From NCBI GenBank assembly GCA_964474635.1, contig CAYYTT010000006.1, positions 3,496-67,495 of the forward strand: a stretch of DNA of 64,000 nt, read 5' to 3'. Positions 9,632 through 18,769 of the stretch are shown piece by piece. The notes beneath the pieces are model-generated. The model was given only the letters and a program-made list of their open reading frames with translations. It was not told the DNA's origin and did not search any database. The stretch's first letter is position 1; every line of letters begins with the position of its first letter. The DNA comes from CAYUYV01 sp964474635 (lineage in GTDB: Bacteria; Pseudomonadota; Alphaproteobacteria; JAJFIK01). The translations under genes were made by a program, and so were the position numbers.

Positions 9632-10906
9632 ATGCCGACACGGCGTCACATCGTTCAGGGGCTTGCCGCCGCGTCCGGCGCAATGGTTGCCGGTTTTGAC
9701 GCGCCCGCCCCGTCCGCCCGCACACCGGCCGCTGTTCTTGGGAAGCTTTCGGCCCTTATGGGCCGTCTTCCAAGCGCGCAGGCCGGCGTCGTGCTCCATG
9801 TGGCGCGCGGCGGTGAGATGCTTTACGCCGGCAGTGCCGGGTTCGCGGGCGGGCTCGACCCCATTGAACCGGCGCAGGGCGCGCCGCGACGGCCCATGAA
9901 GGCGGACACCATGGTCCGTGTGGCCTCGGTTTCCAAGATGGCCGTCGCCTTGACGGCGGCGGATGTCCTGGCACGGATCGGCGAAGGTTTCGAGGCAGAT
10001 GCGGCCAAATGGCTGCCGGGTCTGCGCAATCCGGCCTTCCCGGAGCGGCCGATCACCCTCGCGCACCTCCTGGCGCACACCTCCAGCCTGCGCGATCCGG
10101 AGGCCTATTGGATCGCCGCGCCGGGGCGGATTGAAACCATCCTTCAGGCCAGCCCCTATGGCGCGCAGGCGCCTGGCACCTATTTCACCTACTGCAATTT
10201 CAATTTCGGCGTTCTGGCGACCATCCTGGAGCGGATGAGCGGCACCCGCTTTGACAGTCTCGCCCTGCAAACCCTCGCGGGGCTCGGTTTGCCGGGCGGG
10301 TTCAACTGGTCGGGCGTGCCCCGGGCCCGGCGCGAGGCCGGCGCGACGCTTTATCGGATCGTGGACGGCGACTGGCGGATCCAGACCGACGGTCCCGATA
10401 TCCTTGCCATGGCGGACCCGTTGTGGCTCCACGAGGACGGCTTCACCCTGGCGCAGTACGAAGTGGGGTCGAATGGCACGCTGTTCTCGCCCCAAGGGGG
10501 CCTGCGCACGGATGTGGCCACGGCCGCGCGGCTGGCCAAGACCATCGCCGGCCGCCCCGACCTTGCCCGCATGGTCTGGCGCCATGATCCGCAAGCCAAT
10601 AATGGCGATACCCTCGGCGGCCTTTACGAGGCCTCGGGCCTTGGCTGCTTCGAATGGCGCCCTGAAAGCGCGCCGATCCGTGGTCAACGGATGATCGGCC
10701 ATGACGGCGAGGCCTATGGCCTGTATTCCGGCGCCTGGTGGCTGCCTGACATGGACGCGGAAATCGGCTTCGCCATCACGGGAACGCCGCAGGGCGAGCA
10801 GCCCCCAAGCGATCATCCGGGCTACAATCTCTGGTGCAAAACCCTGTTCGACACCGCGGCCGGTATTCTGGGCCTGGGCGGCAAAGCGCCGGAGGCACAG
10901 CCATGA
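9632..10906 (+). CDS. Exported serine hydrolase, beta-lactamase / class C PBP family
   Basis: 424 residues from ATG 9632, behind GGGAGG. The N-terminus TRRHIVQGLAAASG looks like a twin-arginine signal. Catalytic motifs: S-V-S-K in VRVASVSKMAV, Y-C-N in FTYCNFNF, and the HDG-type third motif in IGHDGEAYG. Family members act as esterases, D-amino-peptidases or beta-lactamases, and the motifs do not separate these. The stop overlaps the start of the GNAT gene by ATGA, so the two are translationally coupled. It follows the flavin monooxygenase, which may supply an ester or lactone to it. Confidence 0.85.
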   Translation: MPTRRHIVQGLAAASGAMVAGFDAPAPSARTPAAVLGKLSALMGRLPSAQAGVVLHVARGGEMLYAGSAGFAGGLDPIEPAQGAPRRPMKADTMVRVASVSKMAVALTAADVLARIGEGFEADAAKWLPGLRNPAFPERPITLAHLLAHTSSLRDPEAYWIAAPGRIETILQASPYGAQAPGTYFTYCNFNFGVLATILERMSGTRFDSLALQTLAGLGLPGGFNWSGVPRARREAGATLYRIVDGDWRIQTDGPDILAMADPLWLHEDGFTLAQYEVGSNGTLFSPQGGLRTDVATAARLAKTIAGRPDLARMVWRHDPQANNGDTLGGLYEASGLGCFEWRPESAPIRGQRMIGHDGEAYGLYSGAWWLPDMDAEIGFAITGTPQGEQPPSDHPGYNLWCKTLFDTAAGILGLGGKAPEAQP

Positions 10907-11391
10907 CCGTCACGATCAGACCGCTCGGGCCAGAAGACCGGGACGCCTGGACCCGGCTCTGGCGTGCCTATCTCGCCTTCTACCGTACGAGCCGGCCGGA
11001 CATCGTCTATGAGACGCTGTGGTCCAGGCTGATGGGCGATCATCCCTATGACGGGCATGGCCTCATCGCGCTGGTCGACGGCGCGCCCGCGGGCCTGGCG
11101 CACTATTACTTTCAGCGTCACGGCTGGTCGATAGAGGACGTCACCTACCTCCAGGACCTTTATGTGGACCCGGATCAACGGGGCACGGGGATGGGCCGTG
11201 CCCTGATCGAGGCCGTCTACCAGGCGGCGGATGCGGCGGGCCGCCCGTCGGTCTATTGGACCACGGAGCAGGACAATGTCACGGCCCGCCGGCTCTACGA
11301 CCGCATCGGCACGGTCACCAAATTCATTCGCTATACGCGCCCCTCTCCCACGGGCGGCGGTTCCGACCATCAAGACCCGGCGCGGGAGTGA
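10903..11391 (+). CDS. GNAT-family N-acetyltransferase
   Basis: 162 residues. Acetyl-CoA pyrophosphate loop RGTGMGRA at about residues 91-98, preceded by the beta4 strand YLQDLYVDPD, and followed by the C-terminal NVTARRLYDRIG motif. It would transfer an acetyl group from acetyl-CoA to an amine; the acceptor is unknown. ATGA overlap with the upstream serine hydrolase gene and a gap of 5 bases to the next gene indicate one operon. Confidence 0.88.
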   Translation: MTVTIRPLGPEDRDAWTRLWRAYLAFYRTSRPDIVYETLWSRLMGDHPYDGHGLIALVDGAPAGLAHYYFQRHGWSIEDVTYLQDLYVDPDQRGTGMGRALIEAVYQAADAAGRPSVYWTTEQDNVTARRLYDRIGTVTKFIRYTRPSPTGGGSDHQDPARE

Positions 11392-11396
11392 GTGAT

Positions 11397-11759
11397 ATGG
11401 ATTGGCTTGTCCGGGTGAGTTGGCTGGCCCTTGCGGCACTGCACGTGGCGCCGTCCCTGCCCTTGTTTGTGCCCTCCATGGTGAAGCGGCTTTACGGCGT
11501 TGATCCGCAGGGCGTTTTGGGCAGTCTCCTGGTCCACCGGGCCGCGCTGTTCGTGATCGCGGTGGTGGCCGCGCTGATGGCGCTGGCCGATCCGGCCGCC
11601 CGCAAGCTGGCGACGCTTGTCCTTGCCATCAGCATGGTGAGTTTTCTTGTGATCTACTGGCGCGCGGGTCTGCCCGAAGGCCCGCTCCGAACCATTGCCG
11701 GCGCCGATGCCCTCGGCCTTGTCCCGCTCGCAATCGTCGCCTACGCCGCCTGGCGATGA
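11397..11759 (+). CDS. Small integral membrane protein, function unknown
   Basis: 120 residues with four hydrophobic segments (about residues 5-25, 40-62, 66-84 and 100-118) and little soluble sequence. I do not recognise the family. It is the last gene of the run that starts with the monooxygenase or serine hydrolase, and it ends 3 bases from the stop of a convergent methyltransferase gene. The start at 11397 is two bases beyond the GNAT stop region, consistent with coupling. Confidence 0.6.
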   Translation: MDWLVRVSWLALAALHVAPSLPLFVPSMVKRLYGVDPQGVLGSLLVHRAALFVIAVVAALMALADPAARKLATLVLAISMVSFLVIYWRAGLPEGPLRTIAGADALGLVPLAIVAYAAWR

Positions 11760-11762
11760 GCG

Positions 11763-13025
11763 TCAGTTCACGGCAAGATTGACCGGGTTGAGACCACCCG
11801 CCCGCAGGCGAGAGACAATCGCCTCCGCCTGGGCCGGTCCTGCCGCAACGAGGACCGTCAGGGGGCGGTCCTTAGCCTCATCAACCGTCAGCACCGGCCG
11901 GCCCAGATGCGGCGTGCCGGCCTTCGCGTCATCGATGAACATGGTGGGGCGCAGGTCGGGCACGAGGTCGCACAACACCGCGCTATAGGGTCCGGTGCCG
12001 TAGACCGCGAGCGCCTGGCCGCTGGTCTTGGCGACCGCCTCCGCATCGCGGGCCTTCATGGCCGCCCGCTCCCACCAGCTGCCATGCCCCGCAAAGAGGC
12101 TGCGCACGTCTTCAAGCTCATCCTGGGTCGCGCCCAGCGGCGCCTGGGGCTCACCGGCCCGGGCGATGACATGCCAGCCGGCGATGAAATCGTGGCTTTC
12201 CAGAACATCGAAGCCGGCCTCGCGCAGGAAGGCCAGAAACCGTGGCCGGGTCACGAGGAAGCTGCGATCCCAGAAATGCGGCGCCGTCTGATCGCTTTCC
12301 AAAACCGTCAGTTCAAGGCTGACCAGCGCTTCAGCCGCGCACACGGCACGGATCTTTTTCAGCTGCGCCAGCGGCGCGGCGTTGTGAAACACATCGTGGG
12401 CGGCCACCACGTCGAAATCACGCCCGGCAAAGAGCATGGGATCGAAGGACGCGCGCAGGAAGCCGGGCCGGCCGTTGATCGGCGGCCAATCCTCGGTCAG
12501 ATCCGCGGCCGTATCGATGCCGATGGCGCGCCAGTCCTGGAAAGTGTGGGCAATCCGCCGGGTCAAATGGCCGGCGCCGCAGGAAATGTCGAGAAACTCC
12601 CCCGTCACCCGCCCCATGGCGGACACATGGTCCAGAAAGCGCGGCTCGATCAGGCTGCGTTTGCCGTGGGCCTTGCCCTCGATGATGACGATCTCATCCT
12701 TGGAGCCTGCTCCGGTCCGCGCCACGCGGGCCTGGAGGTCGAGCAGAACGCTCGGCCGATCGAGAACCGTCTCGATAATGCCGCAGGCCGGGCACAGCAG
12801 CCGTTCCGCCGTGCACGGTCCGATCCGGCCCGGCTTGTCCGCCTGCCCCAGCTGGGCCGAGACAAGGGGATAGGCATCACCGTCGAGCCGCGTCAGGACG
12901 ATTTTGGGCGCATCGCTCCCGCAGTTCGAGCAGCTGTGCGCACGACCCGGCGCTTTGGTGCCAAGGGTGTCTTGCTCGCCGGTTTGGAACGGGATGGTCA
13001 CGGATTGTCCTTTCACGCCAGTCAT
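11763..13025 (-). CDS. SAM-dependent C-methyltransferase-like protein with zinc-ribbon N-terminus
   Basis: 420 residues from ATG 13025, chosen because GGAGG lies 8 bases upstream; an in-frame ATG at 13046 is possible. N-terminal cysteine pairs CSNC and CPAC look like a zinc ribbon. The SAM motif I is FLDISCGAGHLTRRIA. The C-terminus carries a second Rossmann-like segment (ALAVYGTGPYSAVL). This three-part plan matches the sugar C-methyltransferase family (Methyltransf_13/23/14, TylC3-like). In that family a nucleotide-sugar carbon is methylated. No other deoxysugar genes are nearby, so the substrate is open. Confidence 0.72.
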   Translation of the reverse strand: MTGVKGQSVTIPFQTGEQDTLGTKAPGRAHSCSNCGSDAPKIVLTRLDGDAYPLVSAQLGQADKPGRIGPCTAERLLCPACGIIETVLDRPSVLLDLQARVARTGAGSKDEIVIIEGKAHGKRSLIEPRFLDHVSAMGRVTGEFLDISCGAGHLTRRIAHTFQDWRAIGIDTAADLTEDWPPINGRPGFLRASFDPMLFAGRDFDVVAAHDVFHNAAPLAQLKKIRAVCAAEALVSLELTVLESDQTAPHFWDRSFLVTRPRFLAFLREAGFDVLESHDFIAGWHVIARAGEPQAPLGATQDELEDVRSLFAGHGSWWERAAMKARDAEAVAKTSGQALAVYGTGPYSAVLCDLVPDLRPTMFIDDAKAGTPHLGRPVLTVDEAKDRPLTVLVAAGPAQAEAIVSRLRAGGLNPVNLAVN

Positions 13026-13466
13026 GGGCGACGCCTCCATGGACACACGTTACAGCGGTCCCGTTAACCCTCAGTTGCCACGTCCGCGAGTGGCACCCGC
13101 CCTTCGCGCCGCCGGCCCGTCCTGCACAACACCCGCGGCATCGGGGGCATTCCAACGGCCCGCAAGCGCCCTGCTGCGCCGCGTGCCATCGAAGCGCGAC
13201 GGACCAAGGGGCCAAAGCCAGAGCCAGATCCTCGTGATCGGAAGCGCTTGCCCAAACCACACAGATTGCGCACCATCCGGGGCAAACTCGTGTGGCATGG
13301 GAGGCTTTCTTATGATCTGCGGGTGGCTCCAACGGGAGATGAACGGCCGCGGGGGGATACCCGGCCGTCTGCCGCACGCAAAGACAGCACGCCGCCAATG
13401 GGAATTTGGCCGTGCCGATTCTCTTACGACGGATGCAGATTAGCGCTTGACAGGCAGGGGGTACAA
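13026..13466. other. Intergenic region between divergent genes
   Basis: About 440 bases between the methyltransferase and the M1 peptidase. Several open frames cross it on both strands, but none has a convincing ribosome site or recognisable protein. The peptidase frame stays open upstream to 13248, so a longer N-terminus cannot be fully excluded. Both promoters must lie here; I see no clear operator. Confidence 0.4.
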
Positions 13467-15749
13467 ATGGGTCGTACCAATACAGAAACGCGCGATCTTG
13501 GCCTCATAGGCCACTGTTCTCGCCGTGTCGCGGGACGTATCGGCATGATGCTGCGCGCGCCGAACCGACATTTGATTGTCGCCTTTACCGTTATCGCCGG
13601 CTTGCTGTACACGCAACACGGGGCATGGGCCCAAGGCGCGGGCCGGAACGGCCTGCCTAACATGGGCCTGACCTATGACATCTCCGTGTCAGTTGACATG
13701 GAGACGCGGAGATTTTCCGGACAGGAGCGCATCACCTGGCGCAATCCGGGATCGCGGCCCGTCGACCGGATCCCGATGCACCTTTACCTCAATGCCTTCG
13801 CTAACGGCGCCTCCACATGGCTGACCGAGCAACGCGGCGGGCGCGGCCTGCGTTTTCTGGACGATCGCCTGCCGGAGGACAGTTGGGGCTTCAACGAGCC
13901 GCGCAAAATAACCCGTGTCTCGGGCGATACGGTCCGCGACCTGACCTGGAGCGCGGTCCAACCCGATGACGGTAATGAGGCCGACCGCACCCTGATCGAG
14001 ATCGCCCTGCGCCGCCCCGTGGCCCCGGGCGAAACCCTGACCCTGGACGTGACCTTCGAGGGTCGCCTGCCCGAGCCGATTGCACGAACCGGCTGCATTC
14101 CGGACATGTGCTTTTTCGCCCAGTGGTTTCCGAAACTCGGCGCCTTTGAGACCGCCAACCTGCGCGGCGGCGCGGTCGACGGCTTCGCGGCGCGTCAGTT
14201 CCACAGCTCCACGGAATTCTACGCCAACTTTGCCGACTACACGGTCACCATCAATGCGCCCACGGACTTTACCATTGGCGCCACGGGCGCGCGCACCGAG
14301 GAACGCGGTGAAGACGGCCGCCAGATCGTCACCTATCGTCAGAACGCCGTGACGGACTTTGCCTTCACCGTGGGCCGGTTCGATGAATACACCTCCACCT
14401 TCGATCCCAATGGCGAGGGCCCGACCGTCGCGGTCCGCTATCTGGCCTATGCGGATCGCGGCTTCGCGCTTGAGCGCGCCATCACGGCGGTCCACGGCTC
14501 CTTGCGGGTCCTCAACGAAAAGCTCGGGGCCTACCCGTACGAGACGCTGACGGTGGTCTATCCGCCCATCCAGGGCGCGGCCGTGGGCGGCATGGAGTAT
14601 CCAACACTGTTCACGGGCATTGCTGTCGATCCGGTTTTTTTCAACCCGCCCCTCGACCAGCTCGGCCTTCTGGAAACCGTCGATATCCACGAATTCGGCC
14701 ACCAGTATTTCCAACATCTTCTGGCCACGAACGAACAGCTCGAAGCCTTCATGGACGAGGGTTTCAACAGCTACTGGGAAGGCGTGATCAAGACCGAACT
14801 TTTCGGCAAGGAACGCTCCGGGGGTGCCATTTTCGGACGGCCCATCGACGATCTGCTTTCGGAACGCTCTAGCGATACCTTCCCGCGCCTGCGCGAGGCG
14901 CTGGCCAAAAGCCCTTCAAACCTGTTTTACAGCGGGACCAGCGGAACACAGATCTATTCCCGCCCATCCGTCACGCTGCGCACGGCGGCGGGCCTTTTCG
15001 GCGAGGAGCGGCTGCATTCGGTCTTCCGCACCTATTTCCAGCGCTGGCGCTTCAAACATCCCAGCTATGAGGATTTCATGGCCGTCGTCTCCCAGGTGGG
15101 CGGTGCGGACATGGAGGCCTTCCTGCGCGAGGGGTTCTCGGCCCGGCGGCATCCGGACTTTCGGGTGCGCACCGCAAGCTCCCGGCCCTACGCCGCGCCG
15201 GTCGGCCGCTATGAACGGCCCGGGGACGAGCCCCTGGTGCTGACCCAGGACAACGCGCAGGACCACAAATCTCTCCTGATCACCGACCGGGCCCGCGAAA
15301 CCGACGGCCTTGTCTGGGCCCAGATCACCGATCCGGGCTATGTCAGGGCCTCTGGCACCCAGGACGGCGCGGTGAGTTGGCAAAGTTTCGCGCCGACGCT
15401 CGGGTCGGTCGACGTCAAAACCGGCGATGCCGATTTCTTCGAGACCATCGTGCGTGTGTCCGGGCCCGGCTGGGATCACCTGCCCATCGACGTCGTTTTC
15501 GAGTTCGAGGACGGGGTCACCATCCAGGAGGTGTGGGACGGACGCGCGGCGTGGCGGCAATACCGATTCTTGCGAGGCGCCAAATTGAAGGCGGTTCGTC
15601 TTGATCCGGACAATAAGATCGCGCTCGACTACGACATCAAGAACAACAGCCGGCTGCTCGATCCGGACCCCGATCTGGCCCGCGACATGACGGCGTGGGC
15701 GGGCGCGTTGTTCCAGACCTTTTTGAGCGGCCTTTGGGGGGCATTGTGA
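13467..15749 (+). CDS. Secreted M1-family zinc aminopeptidase
   Basis: Zinc site HEFGHQYFQ with the third ligand in MDEGFN 18 residues on, and the exopeptidase motif appearing as GGMEYP instead of the usual GAMEN. The product is 760 residues from ATG 13467, which has a G-rich ribosome site (AGGGGG). A second candidate start at 13545 would open directly with MMLRAPNRHLIVAFTV, a clean signal peptide ending near AWAQG. The export signal puts the enzyme in the periplasm or outer envelope. The catalytic part is followed by about 180 residues of beta-rich sequence. The next gene, a membrane protein, overlaps the stop by one base (TGATG). Confidence 0.85.
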   Translation: MGRTNTETRDLGLIGHCSRRVAGRIGMMLRAPNRHLIVAFTVIAGLLYTQHGAWAQGAGRNGLPNMGLTYDISVSVDMETRRFSGQERITWRNPGSRPVDRIPMHLYLNAFANGASTWLTEQRGGRGLRFLDDRLPEDSWGFNEPRKITRVSGDTVRDLTWSAVQPDDGNEADRTLIEIALRRPVAPGETLTLDVTFEGRLPEPIARTGCIPDMCFFAQWFPKLGAFETANLRGGAVDGFAARQFHSSTEFYANFADYTVTINAPTDFTIGATGARTEERGEDGRQIVTYRQNAVTDFAFTVGRFDEYTSTFDPNGEGPTVAVRYLAYADRGFALERAITAVHGSLRVLNEKLGAYPYETLTVVYPPIQGAAVGGMEYPTLFTGIAVDPVFFNPPLDQLGLLETVDIHEFGHQYFQHLLATNEQLEAFMDEGFNSYWEGVIKTELFGKERSGGAIFGRPIDDLLSERSSDTFPRLREALAKSPSNLFYSGTSGTQIYSRPSVTLRTAAGLFGEERLHSVFRTYFQRWRFKHPSYEDFMAVVSQVGGADMEAFLREGFSARRHPDFRVRTASSRPYAAPVGRYERPGDEPLVLTQDNAQDHKSLLITDRARETDGLVWAQITDPGYVRASGTQDGAVSWQSFAPTLGSVDVKTGDADFFETIVRVSGPGWDHLPIDVVFEFEDGVTIQEVWDGRAAWRQYRFLRGAKLKAVRLDPDNKIALDYDIKNNSRLLDPDPDLARDMTAWAGALFQTFLSGLWGAL

Positions 15750-16750
15750 TGGCGAACGAAGGGGCAATCACCAAACCGATCCGGCAGGGCATGGGCCTCG
15801 TGCGGGGCTCCCTGACGCTGCTCCTCATGCGGATCGCCGGCAGTCTGCTGCTCGTGGCGCCAGCCATGCTGGCCGCAAAGGGCGCGGCCGATGAGGCGGC
15901 CCAGTCCGCGTTCTTTTCCGAGGCGGCCCTGCCCATGCCGGCCAACCATTTCTTCTCGTTGCTCGGCCAGGTGCTGGGCGCGGCGGCGCCGGCCGCCATT
16001 GCCCTCATTCTTACCATCGGGCTGGCCTATAAATTCCTGCTCGATGGCGGGGCCATGCGCTGGTTTGCCCTGGAGGCGCAAAACGATCCCCGGGGCGCCG
16101 GCTTCCTGGGGCCGTGGCGCGTGATCTTCGGCGAAGGGTGGCAGTGGTTCTGGGCCATGCTGCGCATCGCCATCGTGCCCGGCCTGCTGCTTGTCCTGGC
16201 TCTCGGGACGATCGCCTTTTTGGTCAGCCCGGCCGAAAACCCCCTCAAAATTCCTGAAGGGCGCACCGCGTTCGACTTTTACGTGGTGATCCCCGGGATC
16301 GGCGCGGCCGCGGTCCTTGCCCTGTCCTGGCTGACGGGGGCTCTTGCGCTTCAGATGCGGGCCGTCAGCGTGGTGAACGAGCGCAAGAACACGTTCTACG
16401 CCCTGTGGCGCGGTCTGGGGATCCTGGCGCGCAGACCGTTCCAGGGCACGCTGATTTATCTGGTGATCTCGGCGATCCTGGCCCTGCTGAGCATGGCCCT
16501 TGTGGTGGCCTGGCGGGTGACGGATCCCCGCGAGGGCATCCTCATGGCGCTCATCGGGGCCTGGCTGTTCACGGTGCTGATCCAGGCCTATGTCTGGCAC
16601 TGGATGGCACGGTCCGCTGTCTTGCTCTCGCTGTTGCGGGATCGCGGGACGCCGGCACCGGCTGCGGCGGCCCCTGCTGCGCCCCAGGACGCGTGGGAGG
16701 AAGACGCGGACACAGATGTGGACGGCGGCGCACAATCCGCGCCCGATTGA
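15749..16750 (+). CDS. Multi-spanning membrane protein, function unknown
   Basis: 333 residues with about six hydrophobic segments, a positively charged loop after the fourth (NERKNTFYALWRG), and an Ala/Pro-rich then acidic C-terminal tail. I do not recognise a family with confidence; the pattern resembles DUF4013 or glycerophosphoryl-diester-type membrane domains, but this is weak. The start overlaps the stop of the M1 peptidase by one base, so the two are coupled and may work together at the inner membrane. The gene is convergent with the next one. Confidence 0.65.
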   Translation: MANEGAITKPIRQGMGLVRGSLTLLLMRIAGSLLLVAPAMLAAKGAADEAAQSAFFSEAALPMPANHFFSLLGQVLGAAAPAAIALILTIGLAYKFLLDGGAMRWFALEAQNDPRGAGFLGPWRVIFGEGWQWFWAMLRIAIVPGLLLVLALGTIAFLVSPAENPLKIPEGRTAFDFYVVIPGIGAAAVLALSWLTGALALQMRAVSVVNERKNTFYALWRGLGILARRPFQGTLIYLVISAILALLSMALVVAWRVTDPREGILMALIGAWLFTVLIQAYVWHWMARSAVLLSLLRDRGTPAPAAAAPAAPQDAWEEDADTDVDGGAQSAPD

Positions 16751-16762
16751 CCGGATCGCGAT

Positions 16763-17803
16763 CTATAGCAGACCGAGGAGGGACTGGATGTCGTCCGGCC
16801 AATCCTCGGTCCGCGGACCATGGCGCACCATGAGCGCATAGGCGAGCGGCTCCAGATCAACGCCAAGTGTGCCAGAATGGGCGTGCCGCCCCCCTTCCAG
16901 TCTGTAACCGAAGGCCCGGGCATATCGATCAAGGTGCAAGGTCAGCCCCATGACGGGGATCGGACCCGATTTCGCTGAAGGTCCGGCCGCGCACACGGCG
17001 TAATGGAGACCGAAGCCCTTCTGGAAGGCGCCGCGCAGGGTCCAGGCACCGGCGCCCTCGCCCGAGCGCAGGACCCGGGCCTCCATATCCAGATGCTCGA
17101 TCAGGGCCACCATATCGTCGAGCCATTCTTCCCGGGCCGCTTCGACAAAGCCCGAGGTGCCGACGGCGAGGAGTTCGCGGCGCGTGCACACCCGCGCACC
17201 CGCAATGCCCGCAGGCCGGCCGGCCACGCGTCGCACGACCTTCCCCCCCGCATGGAACAGCGTATTGGCGACAATCCCTTGCGCGCCCAGGGCAAAGTGA
17301 CAGCCCGAGGATGGCCCCGGCGCAGGCTCCAGCAACGCCGGCAGGTCATCGGGCCCGAGGGGGGGCAGATCATGCTCGGCCGCGCCATAATGGGCCCCAA
17401 GGGCGCGCAAGACCCGGTCGAAGCCCCGGATGACGGCCAGGAAGGGCCCTGTACAGCGAAACACCCCTGGCGCGAAGGCCTGGATGTCGCCGCGCGCGGC
17501 CAAATCCGCATCCGGATCGCCCCAATTGGGGCCGCTGGCCCGGTGACGATGGATGAGACCGGCATCGATGGCCCGCGTGGAATGCTTGAGCCGCCCCGCG
17601 AGGGCCGACACGCTCGACGGATCGGCGCGCGCGCGCTGGGTCAGGTGGCGCGGTGGCTTGGGCTGCGGCCGGTGTTGTCCGCGCAGCAAATAGGCCAGTT
17701 CATGGTGATCGAAGGTCGCCTCGTCGAGGTCGTCCACGCGCAAGATGTTCTGCTCTCCTGACGCATCGGGCGAGGCGGATCTTGCTGAGGCGGGCACGGG
17801 CAT
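16763..17803 (-). CDS. Degenerate class II aminoacyl-tRNA-synthetase-like protein
   Basis: 346 residues from ATG 17803, preceded by TGGGGGATCGCC; ATG 17836 is an alternative. The C-terminal half follows the truncated seryl-tRNA-synthetase-like amino acid:[carrier protein] ligases: RRELLAVGTSGFV near motif 2, then GLTLHLDRYARAFGYRLEGG and AHSGTLGVDLEPLAYALMVR at motif 3. Compared with the expected HTACVGFGLER pattern, the motif 3 Arg is Pro and the likely third zinc ligand Cys is Thr. The motif 2 FRxE is replaced by a GRPAG stretch. If the relationship is right, the catalytic and zinc sites are broken. No carrier-protein gene is next to it. Family call by eye, moderate confidence. Confidence 0.5.
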   Translation of the reverse strand: MPVPASARSASPDASGEQNILRVDDLDEATFDHHELAYLLRGQHRPQPKPPRHLTQRARADPSSVSALAGRLKHSTRAIDAGLIHRHRASGPNWGDPDADLAARGDIQAFAPGVFRCTGPFLAVIRGFDRVLRALGAHYGAAEHDLPPLGPDDLPALLEPAPGPSSGCHFALGAQGIVANTLFHAGGKVVRRVAGRPAGIAGARVCTRRELLAVGTSGFVEAAREEWLDDMVALIEHLDMEARVLRSGEGAGAWTLRGAFQKGFGLHYAVCAAGPSAKSGPIPVMGLTLHLDRYARAFGYRLEGGRHAHSGTLGVDLEPLAYALMVRHGPRTEDWPDDIQSLLGLL

Positions 17804-17901
17804 GGCGATCCCCCAAATATCCAAACACGCGGGCACACGGAACGGGCCCTCAACGGGCTGCCGGACTGTGGAACGGTGGCGGGTGGCCCCTTAATCGCGC
17901 G

Positions 17902-18768
17902 TTAAGCGGCGGGCGCCGCGCGCAAGCGTCGACCAAGGGCCTCAAAGTGGCACTGGAGCGCGGCCTCGGTCAGGGGCGCGATCTGCGGGAAGGCGGCATG
18001 GGTGGGCCCCATGTCGAGGACGAAACGATCCTCGAGTCCCCGGTCCTGGACAAGCAATTTGCCGCCCCCGAAGCCCGCCATGACCCATTCGGCAATCCGG
18101 CCCACAGGAACGGCGAGGCCCGAGCCTGCATTGAAGACACCGCCCTCGCCCCTGCGCAGCGCAGCGGCCAGGAGGGCAGCCGCCCGGTCCAGGGGAATAA
18201 AGTCGCGCGGCTGCGCCGGGTCCATGTCATACAGGATCGTGCCCTCCCGTTTCAGACGGGTCAGGAGCATGGCAAGAAAAGTGCGCCGTCCCGGCTCGGG
18301 ATACTCAAAGCCCGCCACATTCGAAAGTCGCAGCACGGTGAGCCGTTCGCCCAGAAGATCCCCAAGACGCCTTTCGGTCTCGCGCTTGTTGCGCCCATAG
18401 GTGTCCTGGCCGAGCGCCGGCCCCTCCACGCGGGCCGGCTCGGTGTTGCCGGCCCCATAAACCTTGCGCGTGCTGAGCATGATAAAGCGAGCCGCCCCGT
18501 CCGTGGTTTGGGCGAGGCGCAGATCAAAATCGAGTTCCGGGTCATAGGGCTCGCGCTTCAAACGCGGATCGAAGGCGCAGGACACCACGACGTCGAAACC
18601 GCCTGTGGCCGCGACCTCAAGGGCCCGCCCATGGGGTACGGCCATGACCGTGAAGCCGGGTTCGTCCGCCCAGTGCATGCACAAGGACCGGGCGATGAAG
18701 CTGGAGGCTCCAGCCAGAAGGATCCGGTGCGCCGTAGACGGATGGATCTTTGTCACGACGCCGGCCAT
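17902..18768 (-). CDS. NAD-dependent epimerase/dehydratase (extended SDR)
   Basis: 288 residues. The nucleotide loop is a variant, LLAGASSFIARSL near residue 17. The catalytic pair YGRNK (YxxxK) and an upstream Ser in MLSTRKVYG are present. Members oxidise, reduce or epimerise nucleotide sugars using NAD(P). It begins 1 base after the stop of the upstream membrane-protein gene and so is coupled to it. The downstream gene on the same strand is the synthetase-like protein 98 bases away. Confidence 0.82.
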   Translation of the reverse strand: MAGVVTKIHPSTAHRILLAGASSFIARSLCMHWADEPGFTVMAVPHGRALEVAATGGFDVVVSCAFDPRLKREPYDPELDFDLRLAQTTDGAARFIMLSTRKVYGAGNTEPARVEGPALGQDTYGRNKRETERRLGDLLGERLTVLRLSNVAGFEYPEPGRRTFLAMLLTRLKREGTILYDMDPAQPRDFIPLDRAAALLAAALRRGEGGVFNAGSGLAVPVGRIAEWVMAGFGGGKLLVQDRGLEDRFVLDMGPTHAAFPQIAPLTEAALQCHFEALGRRLRAAPAA

Positions 18769-18769
18769 G

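Noticed and set aside
13248..13466. N-terminal extension of the M1 peptidase
   Set aside because: The frame is open but the added sequence is Arg/Gly/Pro-rich and would bury the signal peptide; a G-rich ribosome site supports the later start.
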